From assembly GCF_000744225.1 (NCBI RefSeq), contig NZ_JQLN01000001.1, positions 372,001 to 436,000 on the forward strand: a DNA stretch of 64,000 bases, in the 5' to 3' direction. Position numbers and translations under genes: made by a program. This stretch comes from Kitasatospora mediocidica KCTC 9733. Lineage in GTDB: Bacteria; Actinomycetota; Actinomycetes; Streptomycetales; Streptomycetaceae. Positions 15,493 through 24,069 of the stretch are shown piece by piece. The first letter of the stretch is position 1; each line of letters opens with the position of its first letter. The notes beneath the pieces are model-generated. The model was not told the origin of the DNA. It made no database searches and saw only the letters and a list, made by a program, of their open reading frames with translations.

Positions 15493-16404
15493 ATGACCCC
15501 CGAGGCGCGGCTGCTGCGCTCCTTCCTGACCGTCGCCGAGGAGTCCAACTTCACCCGCGCCGCCGCCCGTCTGCACATCGCGCAGCCGGCGCTGAGCGCC
15601 CAGATCCGCCAGTTGGAGACCCAGCTCGGCGTCAAGCTGTTGCACCGCACCACCCGGGTCGTTCAACTGACCGCCGCCGGACGGGCCGTGCAGGAGCGCG
15701 GACCGGCCGCGCTGGCCGCGCTGGAGGATGTCTGGGACGCCGCCCGGCACACCGGGCGCGGCGAGTTGGGCCACCTGCGCCTGGGGTACAGCGCCTCCGC
15801 CGGGTACGGAACCGTCCCCACCCTCGTCGACGCCGCCCGACGTCGCCACCCCGACGTCCAGATCGCCGCGCAGGTCCTGCGCACCCCCGACATCGCCCAG
15901 GCCGTGCTGGACGGGCGGGTGGACCTCGGAATCGCCCGCTCCCCTCAACCGGTCGACGGTATACGGTTGCTGACGGTCCGTCGGGAGCTGCGCGGCGTCC
16001 TGCTCTCCGCCGATCACCCGCTGGTCCGGCACTCCCCCGCGAGCACCGAACTCGTGGCGGTCGCCGCGTTCCCCGTCCTGGTCCACGCCCGCGAGGCCAA
16101 CCCCGCGCACTACGACCAGCTGGTCGACCTGTTCCACCGCGCGGGCCTCCAACCCCGGCTCGTGGAGCGCCCGATCGCCTTCGACCCCACCCAGCACCAC
16201 CTGCGCGACGCCCACAGCACCGCGCTCGTCGGCCAGACCTCCGCGGACGGCCTGCCCGACTGGCTCCGCTGGCTGCCGATCACCGCGCCGCAGACCCACA
16301 CGGAGATCCAACTCGTCCTGCCGGCGGGCGAACTCCCGCCGATCACCCGCCACTTCGAGGAGCTCGCGCTCGCCACCGCACAGCGCGCCGGCTGGCTCGA
16401 CTGA
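15493..16404 (+). CDS. LysR family transcriptional regulator
   Basis: 303 residues, a normal LysR length. The N-terminal winged helix is clear: LLRSFLTVAEESNFTRAAARLHIAQPALSAQIRQLETQLGVKLLHRTTR. The effector domain begins near residue 90 (GELGHLRLGYSAS). It probably regulates the divergent oxidoreductase operon (inference from position). Its stop lies beside the truncated N-terminus of a VOC gene read from the other strand, which suggests an old recombination junction immediately after this gene. Confidence 0.92.
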   Translation: MTPEARLLRSFLTVAEESNFTRAAARLHIAQPALSAQIRQLETQLGVKLLHRTTRVVQLTAAGRAVQERGPAALAALEDVWDAARHTGRGELGHLRLGYSASAGYGTVPTLVDAARRRHPDVQIAAQVLRTPDIAQAVLDGRVDLGIARSPQPVDGIRLLTVRRELRGVLLSADHPLVRHSPASTELVAVAAFPVLVHAREANPAHYDQLVDLFHRAGLQPRLVERPIAFDPTQHHLRDAHSTALVGQTSADGLPDWLRWLPITAPQTHTEIQLVLPAGELPPITRHFEELALATAQRAGWLD

Positions 16405-16486
16405 CGCCGAGGACCTCGCTCCAGAAGGCGGCGAGCCGGTCGGGATCGGCGCAGTCGAGGACCAGTTCACTGATGCGGCATGCCAT
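16405..16486 (-). pseudogene. Truncated N-terminus of a VOC (glyoxalase-like) gene
   Basis: Reading leftwards from ATG 16486 gives MACRISELVLDCADPDRL and then AAFWSEVLG, the standard beginning of a streptomycete VOC-family protein. Similarity ends at about 16407, exactly where the convergent LysR gene stops. Only about 27 of the usual 110-130 residues remain. The fragment overlaps the end of the MMPL gene by about 20 bases in another frame. Confidence 0.6.
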
Positions 16487-18662
16487 GCCCGGCAGTGTAG
16501 GGCGGCACGTCGACGCCGGGGCCCGGAAGGACCGGACGGGCGCGACCGGCGCGACCGGGGCGGCGCGGGAACCACCAGTTGGCGCTGCCCAGCAGCACCA
16601 TCGTCGACGGCACCAGCACCATCCGCACCACGGTCGCGTCGATGACCACCCCGACGGCCAGGCCGACCGCCAGCATCTTGATCACGACGGTCGGCGAGGA
16701 GGCGAAGGAGAGGAAGACCGCCGTCATGATCACGGCGGCGCTGGTGATCACCCGCGCGGTGCGGGCGAGTCCGCTGCCCACGGCCTCGGTGTTGCCGCTT
16801 CCGCCGCGCCAGGCCTCGGCGATGGCCGAGAGCAGGAAGATCTCGTAGTCCATGGAGAGGCCGAACACGATGGCGAACATCATCATCGGCACGTAGGACT
16901 CGATCGGCACCGCCTCGTGCACGCCCAGCAGCCCTCCGCCCCAACCCCATTGGAAGACCACGACCAGCACCCCGTACGAGGCGCCCGTGGTGAACAGGTT
17001 GAGCACCACGGCCTTGAGCGGGATCAGCAGGCTGCGGAACATCAGCATCAGCAGAGTGAAGGAGCCGACCAGGACGAGCCCGATGATCAGCGGCAGCCGC
17101 CGGGAGATCGTGTCGCGGAAGTCGAGCTGGCCGGCGGTCGGGCCGGCGAGGTAGCCGGTCGCGTGCGCACCGCCGAGGGTGTCGGGCAGGGTGTGGTGCA
17201 CCAGCTGCTCGAACAGGGTGCCGGTCGCCGCCGACTGCGGGCCGGAGGCGGGGGTGACGGTGCCGGTCAGGACGGTGCCGTCGGCGCTCGCGCGCAGCGG
17301 CCCGGCAGCGCCGACGCCGGGCGTCGCGCCCAGCGCGGCGGAGAGCTTCGCGGCGATCGCGTCAGCGGGCTGGTTCGCCCCGTGCAGGTCGACCACGACG
17401 GTGAACGGGCCGTTGGCGCCCGGCCCGAAGCCGGGACCGCGCGCGTCGGCGACCAGGTCGTAGGCGGTGCGGGAGGTGGAGCCGAGCGGGTCGGCGCCGG
17501 CGTCGATGTGCCCCAGGCGCAGCGCGCCCAGCGGCAGGGAGAGCGCCGCGATCACGGCCAGGCCACCGGCCAGGAAGAGCGCGGGACGGCGGGCGACGAG
17601 GGCGCTGTAACGCTGCCACCCGTCCTCGGCCCCGGAGGTCTCGGCGACCGGCGGACGGACGGCGAGCCGGTCGATCCGTCGGCCGACCAGCCCGAGCCCG
17701 GCCGGGACCAGGGTGACGGCCGCCGCCGCGGCCACCACGACGCTGATCGTCGCGGCCAGTCCGAGCCGTCCGATGAAGGTCAGGCCCGCGCCGTACAGGC
17801 CCAGCAGCGCCAGCGAGACCGTGGCGGCGGCGAGCAGGACGGCGTGCCCGCTGGAGGCGATCGCCCGCCCGGCCGCCCGGTCGGGGTCGTCGCCCTCGAC
17901 GAGGTGCGCGCGGAAGCGGGTGGTGACGAACAGGCCGTAGTCGACGCCCACCCCCAGACCGATCATGGCCGCCAACGTCGGTGCGGCGGTGGCGAGATCG
18001 ACGCTCGCGGCCACGATGCCCACCACCGACAGCCCGATGACGACCGCGACCAGGGCACTGGCCAGCGGAAGGACGGCGGCGGCCACGCTCCCGAACGCGA
18101 GCAGCAGGACGACCAGCGCGGCCGAGAGGCCGACCAGTTCCGCGGCCCGGTCGTTGCCGGCCGGGCGCGTCAGCTCGTCCAGGCCACCGCCGTAGGCGAC
18201 CTGGCGGCCGGCCTGCCGGACGGCGGCGGTGGCCCGGTCGAGCCGGGCCGGGTACCCACTGCCGAGCGTCTTGGGCCGGACGTCGAAGTCCAGCCGCCAG
18301 TACGCCGTCGCGCCGTCCGTGCTGGTGACCAGCTCCGAGACGGAGCTGACGTCCGGCAGCGCCGCGAGGGCCCGGGCGGTGTCCGCCGTCGCGCCGGTCG
18401 CCGCGCCGGCGCCGCCGGTCGGGGCGTGGACGACCACCAGGCCGGTGTAACCGGTCGCGCCGGAGGAGGCGCGGGCGAGCAAGGCGCCGCCGGTGTCCGA
18501 CTGACTGCCCGGCAGGCTCGTCGCGTCGCTGTAGGCCGGGTGGGCGAGGTGCTGGCCGGCGACGGCGCAGCCGAGCGCGACGAGCCAGAGCACGATCACC
18601 ACGATGGACCGCCTGGAGCAGGCGGCGCCGAGGCGGTGGAGGGGGGACGGGCGAGTGGGCAT
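16467..18662 (-). CDS. MMPL/RND-family membrane transporter
   Basis: 731 residues from ATG 18662, with GAGGA eight bases upstream. The architecture is a duplicated RND half: one N-terminal membrane segment, a periplasmic loop, a block of five or more segments containing GVGVDYGLFVTTRFR, a second loop, then a second block with FGLSMDYEIFLLSAIAEAW. These GxDY-type segments carry the proton-relay residues of MMPL proteins, which export lipids or small molecules. Divergent transcription from a TetR gene with a long palindrome between strongly suggests TetR control. The C-terminus overlaps a VOC fragment. Confidence 0.9.
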   Translation of the reverse strand: MPTRPSPLHRLGAACSRRSIVVIVLWLVALGCAVAGQHLAHPAYSDATSLPGSQSDTGGALLARASSGATGYTGLVVVHAPTGGAGAATGATADTARALAALPDVSSVSELVTSTDGATAYWRLDFDVRPKTLGSGYPARLDRATAAVRQAGRQVAYGGGLDELTRPAGNDRAAELVGLSAALVVLLLAFGSVAAAVLPLASALVAVVIGLSVVGIVAASVDLATAAPTLAAMIGLGVGVDYGLFVTTRFRAHLVEGDDPDRAAGRAIASSGHAVLLAAATVSLALLGLYGAGLTFIGRLGLAATISVVVAAAAAVTLVPAGLGLVGRRIDRLAVRPPVAETSGAEDGWQRYSALVARRPALFLAGGLAVIAALSLPLGALRLGHIDAGADPLGSTSRTAYDLVADARGPGFGPGANGPFTVVVDLHGANQPADAIAAKLSAALGATPGVGAAGPLRASADGTVLTGTVTPASGPQSAATGTLFEQLVHHTLPDTLGGAHATGYLAGPTAGQLDFRDTISRRLPLIIGLVLVGSFTLLMLMFRSLLIPLKAVVLNLFTTGASYGVLVVVFQWGWGGGLLGVHEAVPIESYVPMMMFAIVFGLSMDYEIFLLSAIAEAWRGGSGNTEAVGSGLARTARVITSAAVIMTAVFLSFASSPTVVIKMLAVGLAVGVVIDATVVRMVLVPSTMVLLGSANWWFPRRPGRAGRARPVLPGPGVDVPPYTAGHGMPHQ

Positions 18663-18726
18663 GGGCGTCCTCACGTATCGCTGCGAGTGCGGGCTGCCGG
18701 CCGGGCGGTGCCAGACAACCAAGAAA

Positions 18727-18758
18727 GTGTCAGGACTGTCAATTGACAGCCATGACAC
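18727..18758. promoter_or_regulatory. TetR operator palindrome
   Basis: A 32-base dyad: GTGTCA at 18727-18732, a perfect central TGTCAATTGACA at 18737-18748, and TGACAC at 18753-18758; the 16-base arms differ at two positions. The plus-strand TTGACA (18743-18748) could serve as the -35 box of the TetR gene, so binding would block autogenous transcription as well as the divergent MMPL promoter. Confidence 0.75.
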
Positions 18759-18777
18759 ATTTGCTAGCCTGGCGTCC

Positions 18778-19434
18778 ATGGACGACACCCCAGCTGCCGA
18801 CCCCATCGCCGACTCCATCGCCGATCCCGCCGGCAGCTCTGCCGACTGCGGGCTGCGGGAGCGCAAGAAGGCCCAGACACGCCAACTGCTGCGCGACGTG
18901 GCACTGCGCCTGTTCGCCGAGCACGGCTTCGCCGGCACCACGGTCACCGAGATCGCCGAGCAGGCCGGCGTCTCGGAGCGCACCTTCTTCCGCTACTTCG
19001 ACAGCAAGGAGAGCGTGCTGCTGCCCGACCTGGTCGAACTCTTCGACCAGGTCGAGGCGGAGTTGGACCGCAGGCCCTCGGACGAGGCGCCCGGCGTCGC
19101 GGTGCGCGCCGCCCTGCTGGCGGCCGTGCAGAACCCGGCGGCCTGGCGGCTGGCCGCGTTCGCGCACCCCGGGGAGGACGTCCAGGCGCTGGTGGCAGCG
19201 CGACTGGTCGAGGAGTTCGTCACCTTCGAGGAGCGCCTGACCGCCGCCGTCGAACGCCGGCTCCCGCCGGGCCCGGACGCCGACCTGCGGGCCGCCGTCG
19301 TGGCGGGCACCGCGCTGGCCGCCGCGCGCGCCGTCATCCGCACGGCGCGCCGGCGGCGCAGCCAAGGTCCTTACCCGGTAGGGGCGTTCCTGCCGCTGCT
19401 GCCCGTGGCCTTCGACCTGATGGCCGAGGCATGA
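18778..19434 (+). CDS. TetR family transcriptional regulator
   Basis: 218 residues from ATG 18778. After about 25 variable residues comes a canonical TetR_N domain: ALRLFAEHGFAGTTVTEIAEQAGVSERTFFRYFDSKESVL. The C-terminal ligand domain is unassigned. No ribosome binding site precedes the ATG, and a TTGACA/TAGCCT promoter pair would start transcription very near it, so the mRNA may be leaderless. The stop overlaps the next ATG (ATGA), which couples it to the DUF2993 protein gene. Predicted to repress itself and the divergent MMPL gene. Confidence 0.92.
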   Translation: MDDTPAADPIADSIADPAGSSADCGLRERKKAQTRQLLRDVALRLFAEHGFAGTTVTEIAEQAGVSERTFFRYFDSKESVLLPDLVELFDQVEAELDRRPSDEAPGVAVRAALLAAVQNPAAWRLAAFAHPGEDVQALVAARLVEEFVTFEERLTAAVERRLPPGPDADLRAAVVAGTALAAARAVIRTARRRRSQGPYPVGAFLPLLPVAFDLMAEA

Positions 19435-20198
19435 GCATCCGCCGGCCTCTCGCGCTCCCCCTCGGCCTCCTCGCCCTCGCCCTCGCCCTCACGGCCGTCG
19501 GCCTGCTCGACCAGGTGGCCGGCTCGACCGCCCGGCAGCGCATCGCCGCCCGGGCCGGCTGCGTGCTCGATTCGCACGGCCGGGTCACCGCCTCGCTGGA
19601 CGAGCCGCTGGGCGGTCTGCGGGCCCTCACCGGCGACCTGGGCACGGTCTCCGTCTCCGCGCGGGGAGTCCAGCGCGGCGGGATCACCTCCCAGGTCAGC
19701 GCCACCCTGCACGAGGTCGGCAGCGACGGCTCGTACCGCGCCGGAACGGCGCTGGCCACGGTCGACTACGGACAGCTCGCCGGCCGGCTCGCAGCCCAGT
19801 CCCCAGCCGCATCCACGGCCCCCTCCACAGCTGCGACCCCGACGCTGAGCGGCGACGGCTCGACGCTCGACGCCGCCACCACGGTCGGCGCCCTCGGCCT
19901 GCCGGTGACCGTCCGCTCCACGGTGACGGCCCAGGACGGGCGGGTCACCGTCACCCCGACCGACGCCGTCGTCCTCGGACGCGACCTGCCGGTCTCCGCA
20001 CTCGCCGGCCGGGCCTCCGCCGGACAACTCGCGCCGCGCACCTTCACCCTGCCGTCGCTGCCCACCGGCGTCACCCTGACCGGCGCCGTTCCCGAACCGG
20101 ACGGGCTGCGCCTGGACTTCGCACTCGCCGACCATCCCGCCCACGCCGCGGGGGCAGCGGGCGGAGCGGCGGGAGCGGCCTGTCAGGGCAGCGCCTGA
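19431..20198 (+). CDS. DUF2993 / LmeA-like secreted or anchored lipid-binding protein
   Basis: 255 residues with an N-terminal hydrophobic segment (LALPLGLLALALALTAVGLL) acting as signal or anchor. The following SLDEPLGGLRALTGDLGTVSVSARGVQRGGI and repeated beta-strand pattern match the DUF2993/LmeA family, which binds phospholipids and acts in envelope lipid or lipomannan maturation in mycobacteria. A Pro/Ser/Thr-rich insert lies near residues 122-143. Coupling to TetR and proximity to an MMPL transporter suggest an envelope-lipid unit, which is inference. The 3' end overlaps the convergent sirtuin gene by 16 bases. Confidence 0.8.
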   Translation: MSIRRPLALPLGLLALALALTAVGLLDQVAGSTARQRIAARAGCVLDSHGRVTASLDEPLGGLRALTGDLGTVSVSARGVQRGGITSQVSATLHEVGSDGSYRAGTALATVDYGQLAGRLAAQSPAASTAPSTAATPTLSGDGSTLDAATTVGALGLPVTVRSTVTAQDGRVTVTPTDAVVLGRDLPVSALAGRASAGQLAPRTFTLPSLPTGVTLTGAVPEPDGLRLDFALADHPAHAAGAAGGAAGAACQGSA

Positions 20199-21076
20199 CC
20201 CGCCCCCGCCAGCTGTTCGGCCACGGTGGTCAGCGCGGCGCCCAACGGCAGCGCGACGGTGGCCGTCGCGAGGGCGTCCCCGCGGGTCGGGCCCTGGTTC
20301 ACGATCACCACGGGCTTGCCGGCGCGCGCGGCGTGCCGCACGAAGCGCAAGCCCGACATCACCGTCAGGGAGGACCCGAGGACCAGCACCGCACGAGCCG
20401 CGTCGACCAGGGCGTAACACCGCTCGACGCGCGGCTTGGGGACGTTCTCGCCGAAGAAGACCACGTCCGGCTTGAGGATCCCGCCGCACACCTCGCACGG
20501 CGCGATCCGGAACCCGTCCACCAGGGCGCCCGGCAGCTCGACGTCCCCGTCCGGGTTGAGCGGTGAACCGGCGTCCCGGAAGGCGCCGTTGAGCGCGTGC
20601 AGCCGCCGGTCGAGCTCCTCGCGCCCGCTGGAGCGCCGACAGCCCAGGCACACCACACGGTCGAGGCCGCCGTGCAGCTCCACCGCGTCGAGCGTGCCCG
20701 CCGCGCGGTGCAGCCCGTCCACGTTCTGGGTGATCACCGCCGACACGTGCCCGCTGCGGCGCAGCGCCTCGACCGCCCGGTGCCCGGCGTTGGGCTCCGC
20801 CCGGGCGATCGCCCGCCAGCCCGCGTGGCTGCGGGCCCAGTACCTGCGGCGGCCCTCCTCGTCGGCCACGAACTCCTGGTACGTCATCGGCGTGCGGCGG
20901 CGCAGGCTGCCGGTGGCACCCCGGTAGTCGGGAATACCCGACTCAGTCGAGAGCCCGGCGCCACTCAGGACCACGACCCCGCGCCCGCCCAGCAGCCCGG
21001 CGACCGCCTCCAGCCCGGCGACCTCCGGGGCGGGTCCCTCGACGGCCGGCCCGTTCAGCATCGGATGTACGCGCAT
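20183..21076 (-). CDS. Sir2-family NAD-dependent protein deacylase
   Basis: 297 residues. All sirtuin landmarks are present: GAGLSTESGIPDYRG for NAD binding, TQNVDGLHRAAG, the catalytic His in ELHGGL, a four-Cys zinc module (CLGC and CEVCGG), the DVVFFGENVP segment, and GSSLTV. The enzyme removes acyl groups from lysines, with nicotinamide and O-acyl-ADP-ribose as products. The start at 21076 is weakly supported; the next ATG is five codons inside. It is convergent with the DUF2993 gene, overlapping by 16 bases. An IS200/IS605 fragment begins just upstream of its start. Confidence 0.92.
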   Translation of the reverse strand: MRVHPMLNGPAVEGPAPEVAGLEAVAGLLGGRGVVVLSGAGLSTESGIPDYRGATGSLRRRTPMTYQEFVADEEGRRRYWARSHAGWRAIARAEPNAGHRAVEALRRSGHVSAVITQNVDGLHRAAGTLDAVELHGGLDRVVCLGCRRSSGREELDRRLHALNGAFRDAGSPLNPDGDVELPGALVDGFRIAPCEVCGGILKPDVVFFGENVPKPRVERCYALVDAARAVLVLGSSLTVMSGLRFVRHAARAGKPVVIVNQGPTRGDALATATVALPLGAALTTVAEQLAGAGQALP

Positions 21077-21114
21077 GCCGCCAGGCTAGTCGTGTGCTTG
21101 CGCAACTCGTACTC

Positions 21115-21352
21115 ACGCGGGACACCGCGTTCGAATGCCACCGCCGATACGTCCACGGCCACCCTGTCGCGCCTGGTCGGCTCGCTCAAAGGCGTCTCCG
21201 CCCGGCGCCTGCGGCAGGAGCACCCGGACCACATCCGACGGTACCCATGGGACGCGCACTTCTGGTCCCCGTCCTACCTCGCCGCGTCCTGCGGGGACGC
21301 ACCGCACAACATCATCAAGGAGTACATCGAGAACCGGAAACACCCGCAGTGA
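21115..21352 (+). pseudogene. IS200/IS605-type transposase (TnpA) remnant
   Basis: The C-terminal part of a Y1 transposase survives: LSRLVGSLKGVSARRLRQE, then PWDAHFWSPSYLAASCGDAP and IIKEYIENRKHPQ, ending at TGA 21350-21352. The part before about 21160 is out of frame and shortened. The missing N-terminus holds the HUH metal site, so it is inactive. Confidence 0.8.
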
Positions 21353-21386
21353 CACAGCGCCGCTCCGCGTCGCCAGGACCCAGGAA

Positions 21387-21424
21387 GCGATTCCTCCCGG
21401 ACCTGAAGGCACAGGGTTCCTCGC
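21387..21424 (+). repeat. Degenerate IS200/IS605 right-end hairpin
   Basis: The sequence from GCGATTCCTCCCGG to GGTTCCTCGC around a CCTGAAGG core resembles the right-end hairpin often seen after IS605-type genes in streptomycetes. Several stem bases are mutated. It lies 35 bases past the TnpA remnant stop, as expected for that element. Confidence 0.55.
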
Positions 21425-21497
21425 CAGTACCGTGACCGCGAAGGTTCACCGGGTCGGCGGTGGTCGAATGTTTGGCGCGGGGGGCGATGATGAGGGT

Positions 21498-22258
21498 ATG
21501 ACCGCTAGCTCTCGCGCCCAGTCGTTCGATGTAGCCGCGGCTCAGTACGCGGCGAGTCGGCCTTCCTATCCAGCCGAGCTCTTTGACTCCATCGAGGAGT
21601 TCGCAGGCCGTGGTTTGGCGGGTGCCCGGGTTGCCGATGTCGGCGCGGGTACCGGAATCGCCAGCGTGCTGCTGCGGGAGCGGGGAGCGGATGTGATCGC
21701 GGTGGAGCCAGGTGAGGCCATGGCTGGTGAGTTCCGCCGGGCACTCCCGGGCGTGCCGGTCGTGAGGGGTGACGGTAATGCCCTGCCGTTGGCGTCAGCT
21801 TCCTGTGACCTCATCACGTATGCGCAGTCCTGGCAGTGGACCGATCCCGGCCGGTCCGTCCCGGAGGCGTTGCGTGTCCTGGAAGCGGGCGGTGCGCTGA
21901 CGATCTGGTGGAACACCACGGCCTTCGACGTGCCGTGGATCCGCGAGCAGCACGGGCGCATCGCGCGCCACTGCGGGGTCAAGCCGAGGTCTGCGGTGCG
22001 CCCTTCGGACAGCGATGCCATCCGGCTGGCGGGGTTGACGGGGCTGCGGGTTGTGCGCCGGCAGGTGCGCTGGAGCCGCACCGTCTCGCTGGACATGCAT
22101 CTCGCCAACATCGGCAGCCGGTCGGCATTCCTCGTCCTGAAGAGGCCGCCCGTCATGCGTTCTTCGTCGATGAGCGTGAGCGGCTGGGCAGGCTCTTTCC
22201 CCGCGAGGAGGTGGAAGAGAGCTACGTGGTTGATCTCCTGGTGGCGCTCCGCCCCTGA
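21498..22258 (+). pseudogene. Class I SAM-dependent methyltransferase, frameshifted
   Basis: ATG 21498 opens SFDVAAAQYAASRPSYPAELF, and the SAM motif I VADVGAGTGIASVLL follows near residue 45. Motif IV-like DLITYAQSWQWTDP and LRVLEAGGALTIWWN are also present. Around 22130-22145 the similarity jumps to another frame, which reads AARHAFFVDERERLGRLFPR and on to a stop at 22258. In the original frame the protein would instead run on into unrelated sequence to 22415. A single frameshift near 22135 has therefore removed the normal C-terminus of about 40 residues. The SAM fold may still form, but I treat the gene as broken. Confidence 0.75.
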
Positions 22259-22279
22259 CATTGTTCGGCTACGGGCGGG

Positions 22280-22630
22280 CAGTGCGGTCATGCTGGCGAC
22301 GCGAGTGGTCGGCCGCCCCAGCGAATGCCTTTCTCGCTGCGGATGCGGCGCGTTCCCTGCGTTGGGCTTCCAAGACGTCGGGGGGCGGGCGTTGGCGTTG
22401 CGCCACCGCAGATAGGCGTGCAGCGCGCGGGTCTGGACCGTGTGGTTCGGATGGTGGGAGTTCGCCAGGGTGAACTGCCGCAAGGGGCCGAAGTGCGCCT
22501 CGATCGGGTTCGCCCAGGCGGTGTTGGTCAGGGTGAAGCAGAGGTGGACGTTGTTGTTCTTCGCCCAGCGACGGATCTTCTTGCCGTTAAGCGGGACGCC
22601 GCGCCGACCCGGGAGGTCGTGCGCGGCGTT
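22280..22630 (-). pseudogene. IS630-type transposase C-terminal remnant
   Basis: Reading leftwards, the frame gives KIRRWAKNNNVHLCFTLTN, then WANPIEAHFGPLRQFTLANS and HTVQTRALHAYLRWRNANAR, the C-terminal DDE region of an IS630-type transposase as I remember it. After NAR the similarity continues only by changing frame twice (VLEAQRRERA, then RIRSEKGIRWGGRPL), so at least two frameshifts are present. The N-terminal helix-turn-helix and the first catalytic Asp are absent. Confidence 0.75.
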
Positions 22631-22646
22631 CACCGTGTGGGGTGGG

Positions 22647-23711
22647 TTACGCCGTGCCGAGCGGGCCCGGGGCGTCCGCCGTGTGCTTGAGATAGCGGAC
22701 GGCCGCTGCTGTCACCAGGACGGCCAGGGTGACTGCGAGGACGTACTCACCGAGCAGGTCGATGCCGACGAGGTCCGAGGCGACCCAGTCGCGGGCATCC
22801 CAGCCGGCGTCGCCGGTGGAGGGCAAATAGCCGGGCACGACGACACCGAGGGCCATCGGGAGGACGGCCAGTCCGGTCGCGGCGGGCAGGAGTCGGCCCC
22901 AGCGCAGGAAGGCGAGCGAGAGCAGGGCCAGTGGGATGCAGACCACGCTCAGCATCGCTTCGGGGTTTGTGATGGCGTGCAGTTTGCTCTGCAGGACGCC
23001 CGGGAGCAGCAGCAGGACGGGCAGGACGGCGGCGCGCGGCCGGCGCGGAACCGTGCTGTCGAGCAGGTCTCCGGGTGTGGCGAGGACCAGGAGGGACCAC
23101 ACCACGCCGGCTCCGCCCCAGAGGACGAAGTTGCCGTAGTCCGGCGCCGAGCCCTCAGCCCATGTCCGCATGATGTGGGTTCTGACGAGGCAGTCGGTGA
23201 TGACGGCAACTCCGGCCATGGCGGCCAGGATCCGGGCGGCGGTCCACCTGCGGAACAGAGCGGCCACCACGACCAGCAGCCAGAGCACGCCCGGCATGGC
23301 CGAGGTGATCAGCTCGGGGCGCCAGTCGACGAGAGGGCCGCCCGCGGCCTCTTGCATGCCGAGGGAGGGGTCGACCACGGCCTGTCGCCAGCTCTGCGGG
23401 AAGTACCACAGACCTGGCACGTAGCGGCCGAGGGCCAGAGCGGTGGCCAGCGGCGCGGTTGTGGCGAGCAGGCGTCCGCCGGTGCCGCTCGCGGTGAGGC
23501 CGGTGCGGACGCGCAGGCCGTAGGCGGCGACGCCGGCGGTCTCGCGGGCGGTGGCCAGCCGCCCGGCGCCCTCGGTGCAGTCCGCATGGACGGCGGTGAT
23601 CTCCTCGCCGCACTCGGCGCGGTAGGCGGCGGGGTAGGCCCGCAGGGCCAGCCGCAGCCCCCGCGAAGTAGCGCCGGTGGTGCCGGTGGTGCCGGTGGTG
23701 CCGGTGTTCAT
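22647..23711 (-). CDS. Multi-pass membrane protein co-transcribed with PadR
   Basis: 354 residues. A short cytosolic N-terminus with GATSRGLRLALRAYPAAYRAECGEEI resembles the leader found on PadR-associated permease-like proteins. It is followed by about eight hydrophobic segments without recognisable catalytic residues. The N-terminus begins with Thr-Gly repeats (TGTTGTTGTTG) from a short trinucleotide-rich tract at 23680-23708. ATG 23711 overlaps the stop of the PadR gene (ATGA). The pairing suggests PadR controls production of this protein. The function is unknown. Confidence 0.75.
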   Translation of the reverse strand: MNTGTTGTTGTTGATSRGLRLALRAYPAAYRAECGEEITAVHADCTEGAGRLATARETAGVAAYGLRVRTGLTASGTGGRLLATTAPLATALALGRYVPGLWYFPQSWRQAVVDPSLGMQEAAGGPLVDWRPELITSAMPGVLWLLVVVAALFRRWTAARILAAMAGVAVITDCLVRTHIMRTWAEGSAPDYGNFVLWGGAGVVWSLLVLATPGDLLDSTVPRRPRAAVLPVLLLLPGVLQSKLHAITNPEAMLSVVCIPLALLSLAFLRWGRLLPAATGLAVLPMALGVVVPGYLPSTGDAGWDARDWVASDLVGIDLLGEYVLAVTLAVLVTAAAVRYLKHTADAPGPLGTA

Positions 23712-24055
23712 GCGAGGGCCCCCCTGGCCGTCGGACGGATGGTGCTCAGGCGGCGGTCGGCCTCGGCCACCACCGCGCGCAGCCGGTCGGCCTCGGCGGC
23801 CAGCGTGGCCCGCCCGGCGTCGGCCAGGGCGTACGTGCGGCGGGCGCGGCCGTCGATCACCTCGTCGCGCTCGATCCGGATCAGCCCCTGCTGGAGCAGC
23901 CGGTCCAGCGCGCTGTAGAGCGTGCCGGTGCGCACCTTCACCCGGCCGTCCGAGATCTTGGCGATCTCCTGGATCAGGGAGTAGCCGTGCCTGGGCGCGT
24001 CGGCCAGTGCGGTGAGCAGAAGCAGCGTCGGCTCCTGCATGGAGCGTTCTGTCAT
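23708..24055 (-). CDS. PadR family transcriptional regulator
   Basis: 115 residues if started at ATG 24055; an upstream in-frame ATG at 24082 would add nine. I prefer 24055 because an AT-only TATATATAT (24061-24069) lies just before it, in the position of a -10 box for a leaderless message. The winged helix is typical: EPTLLLLTALADAPRHGYSLIQEI, then VRTGTLYSALDRLLQQGLI and RRTYALADAGRATL. PadR proteins are autoregulators that respond to small molecules. The gene is coupled to the downstream membrane protein gene. Confidence 0.88.
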   Translation of the reverse strand: MTERSMQEPTLLLLTALADAPRHGYSLIQEIAKISDGRVKVRTGTLYSALDRLLQQGLIRIERDEVIDGRARRTYALADAGRATLAAEADRLRAVVAEADRRLSTIRPTARGALA

Positions 24056-24060
24056 GCGGC

Positions 24061-24069
24061 TATATATAT
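24061..24069 (-). promoter_or_regulatory. TATA-rich -10/operator of the padR operon
   Basis: Nine alternating T/A bases in otherwise GC-rich DNA, five bases upstream of ATG 24055 on the coding strand. It fits a -10 box for a leaderless transcript and could also be part of a PadR palindrome. Confidence 0.5.

Noticed and set aside
15438..18746. 1102-residue plus-strand open frame
   Set aside because: It is antisense to the MMPL gene and out of frame with the LysR gene, with low-complexity Arg/Gly/Asp composition.
18604..18777. Upstream extension of the TetR gene to 18604
   Set aside because: The extension crosses the operator palindrome and the start of the divergent MMPL gene; the ATG at 18778 gives a normal TetR length.
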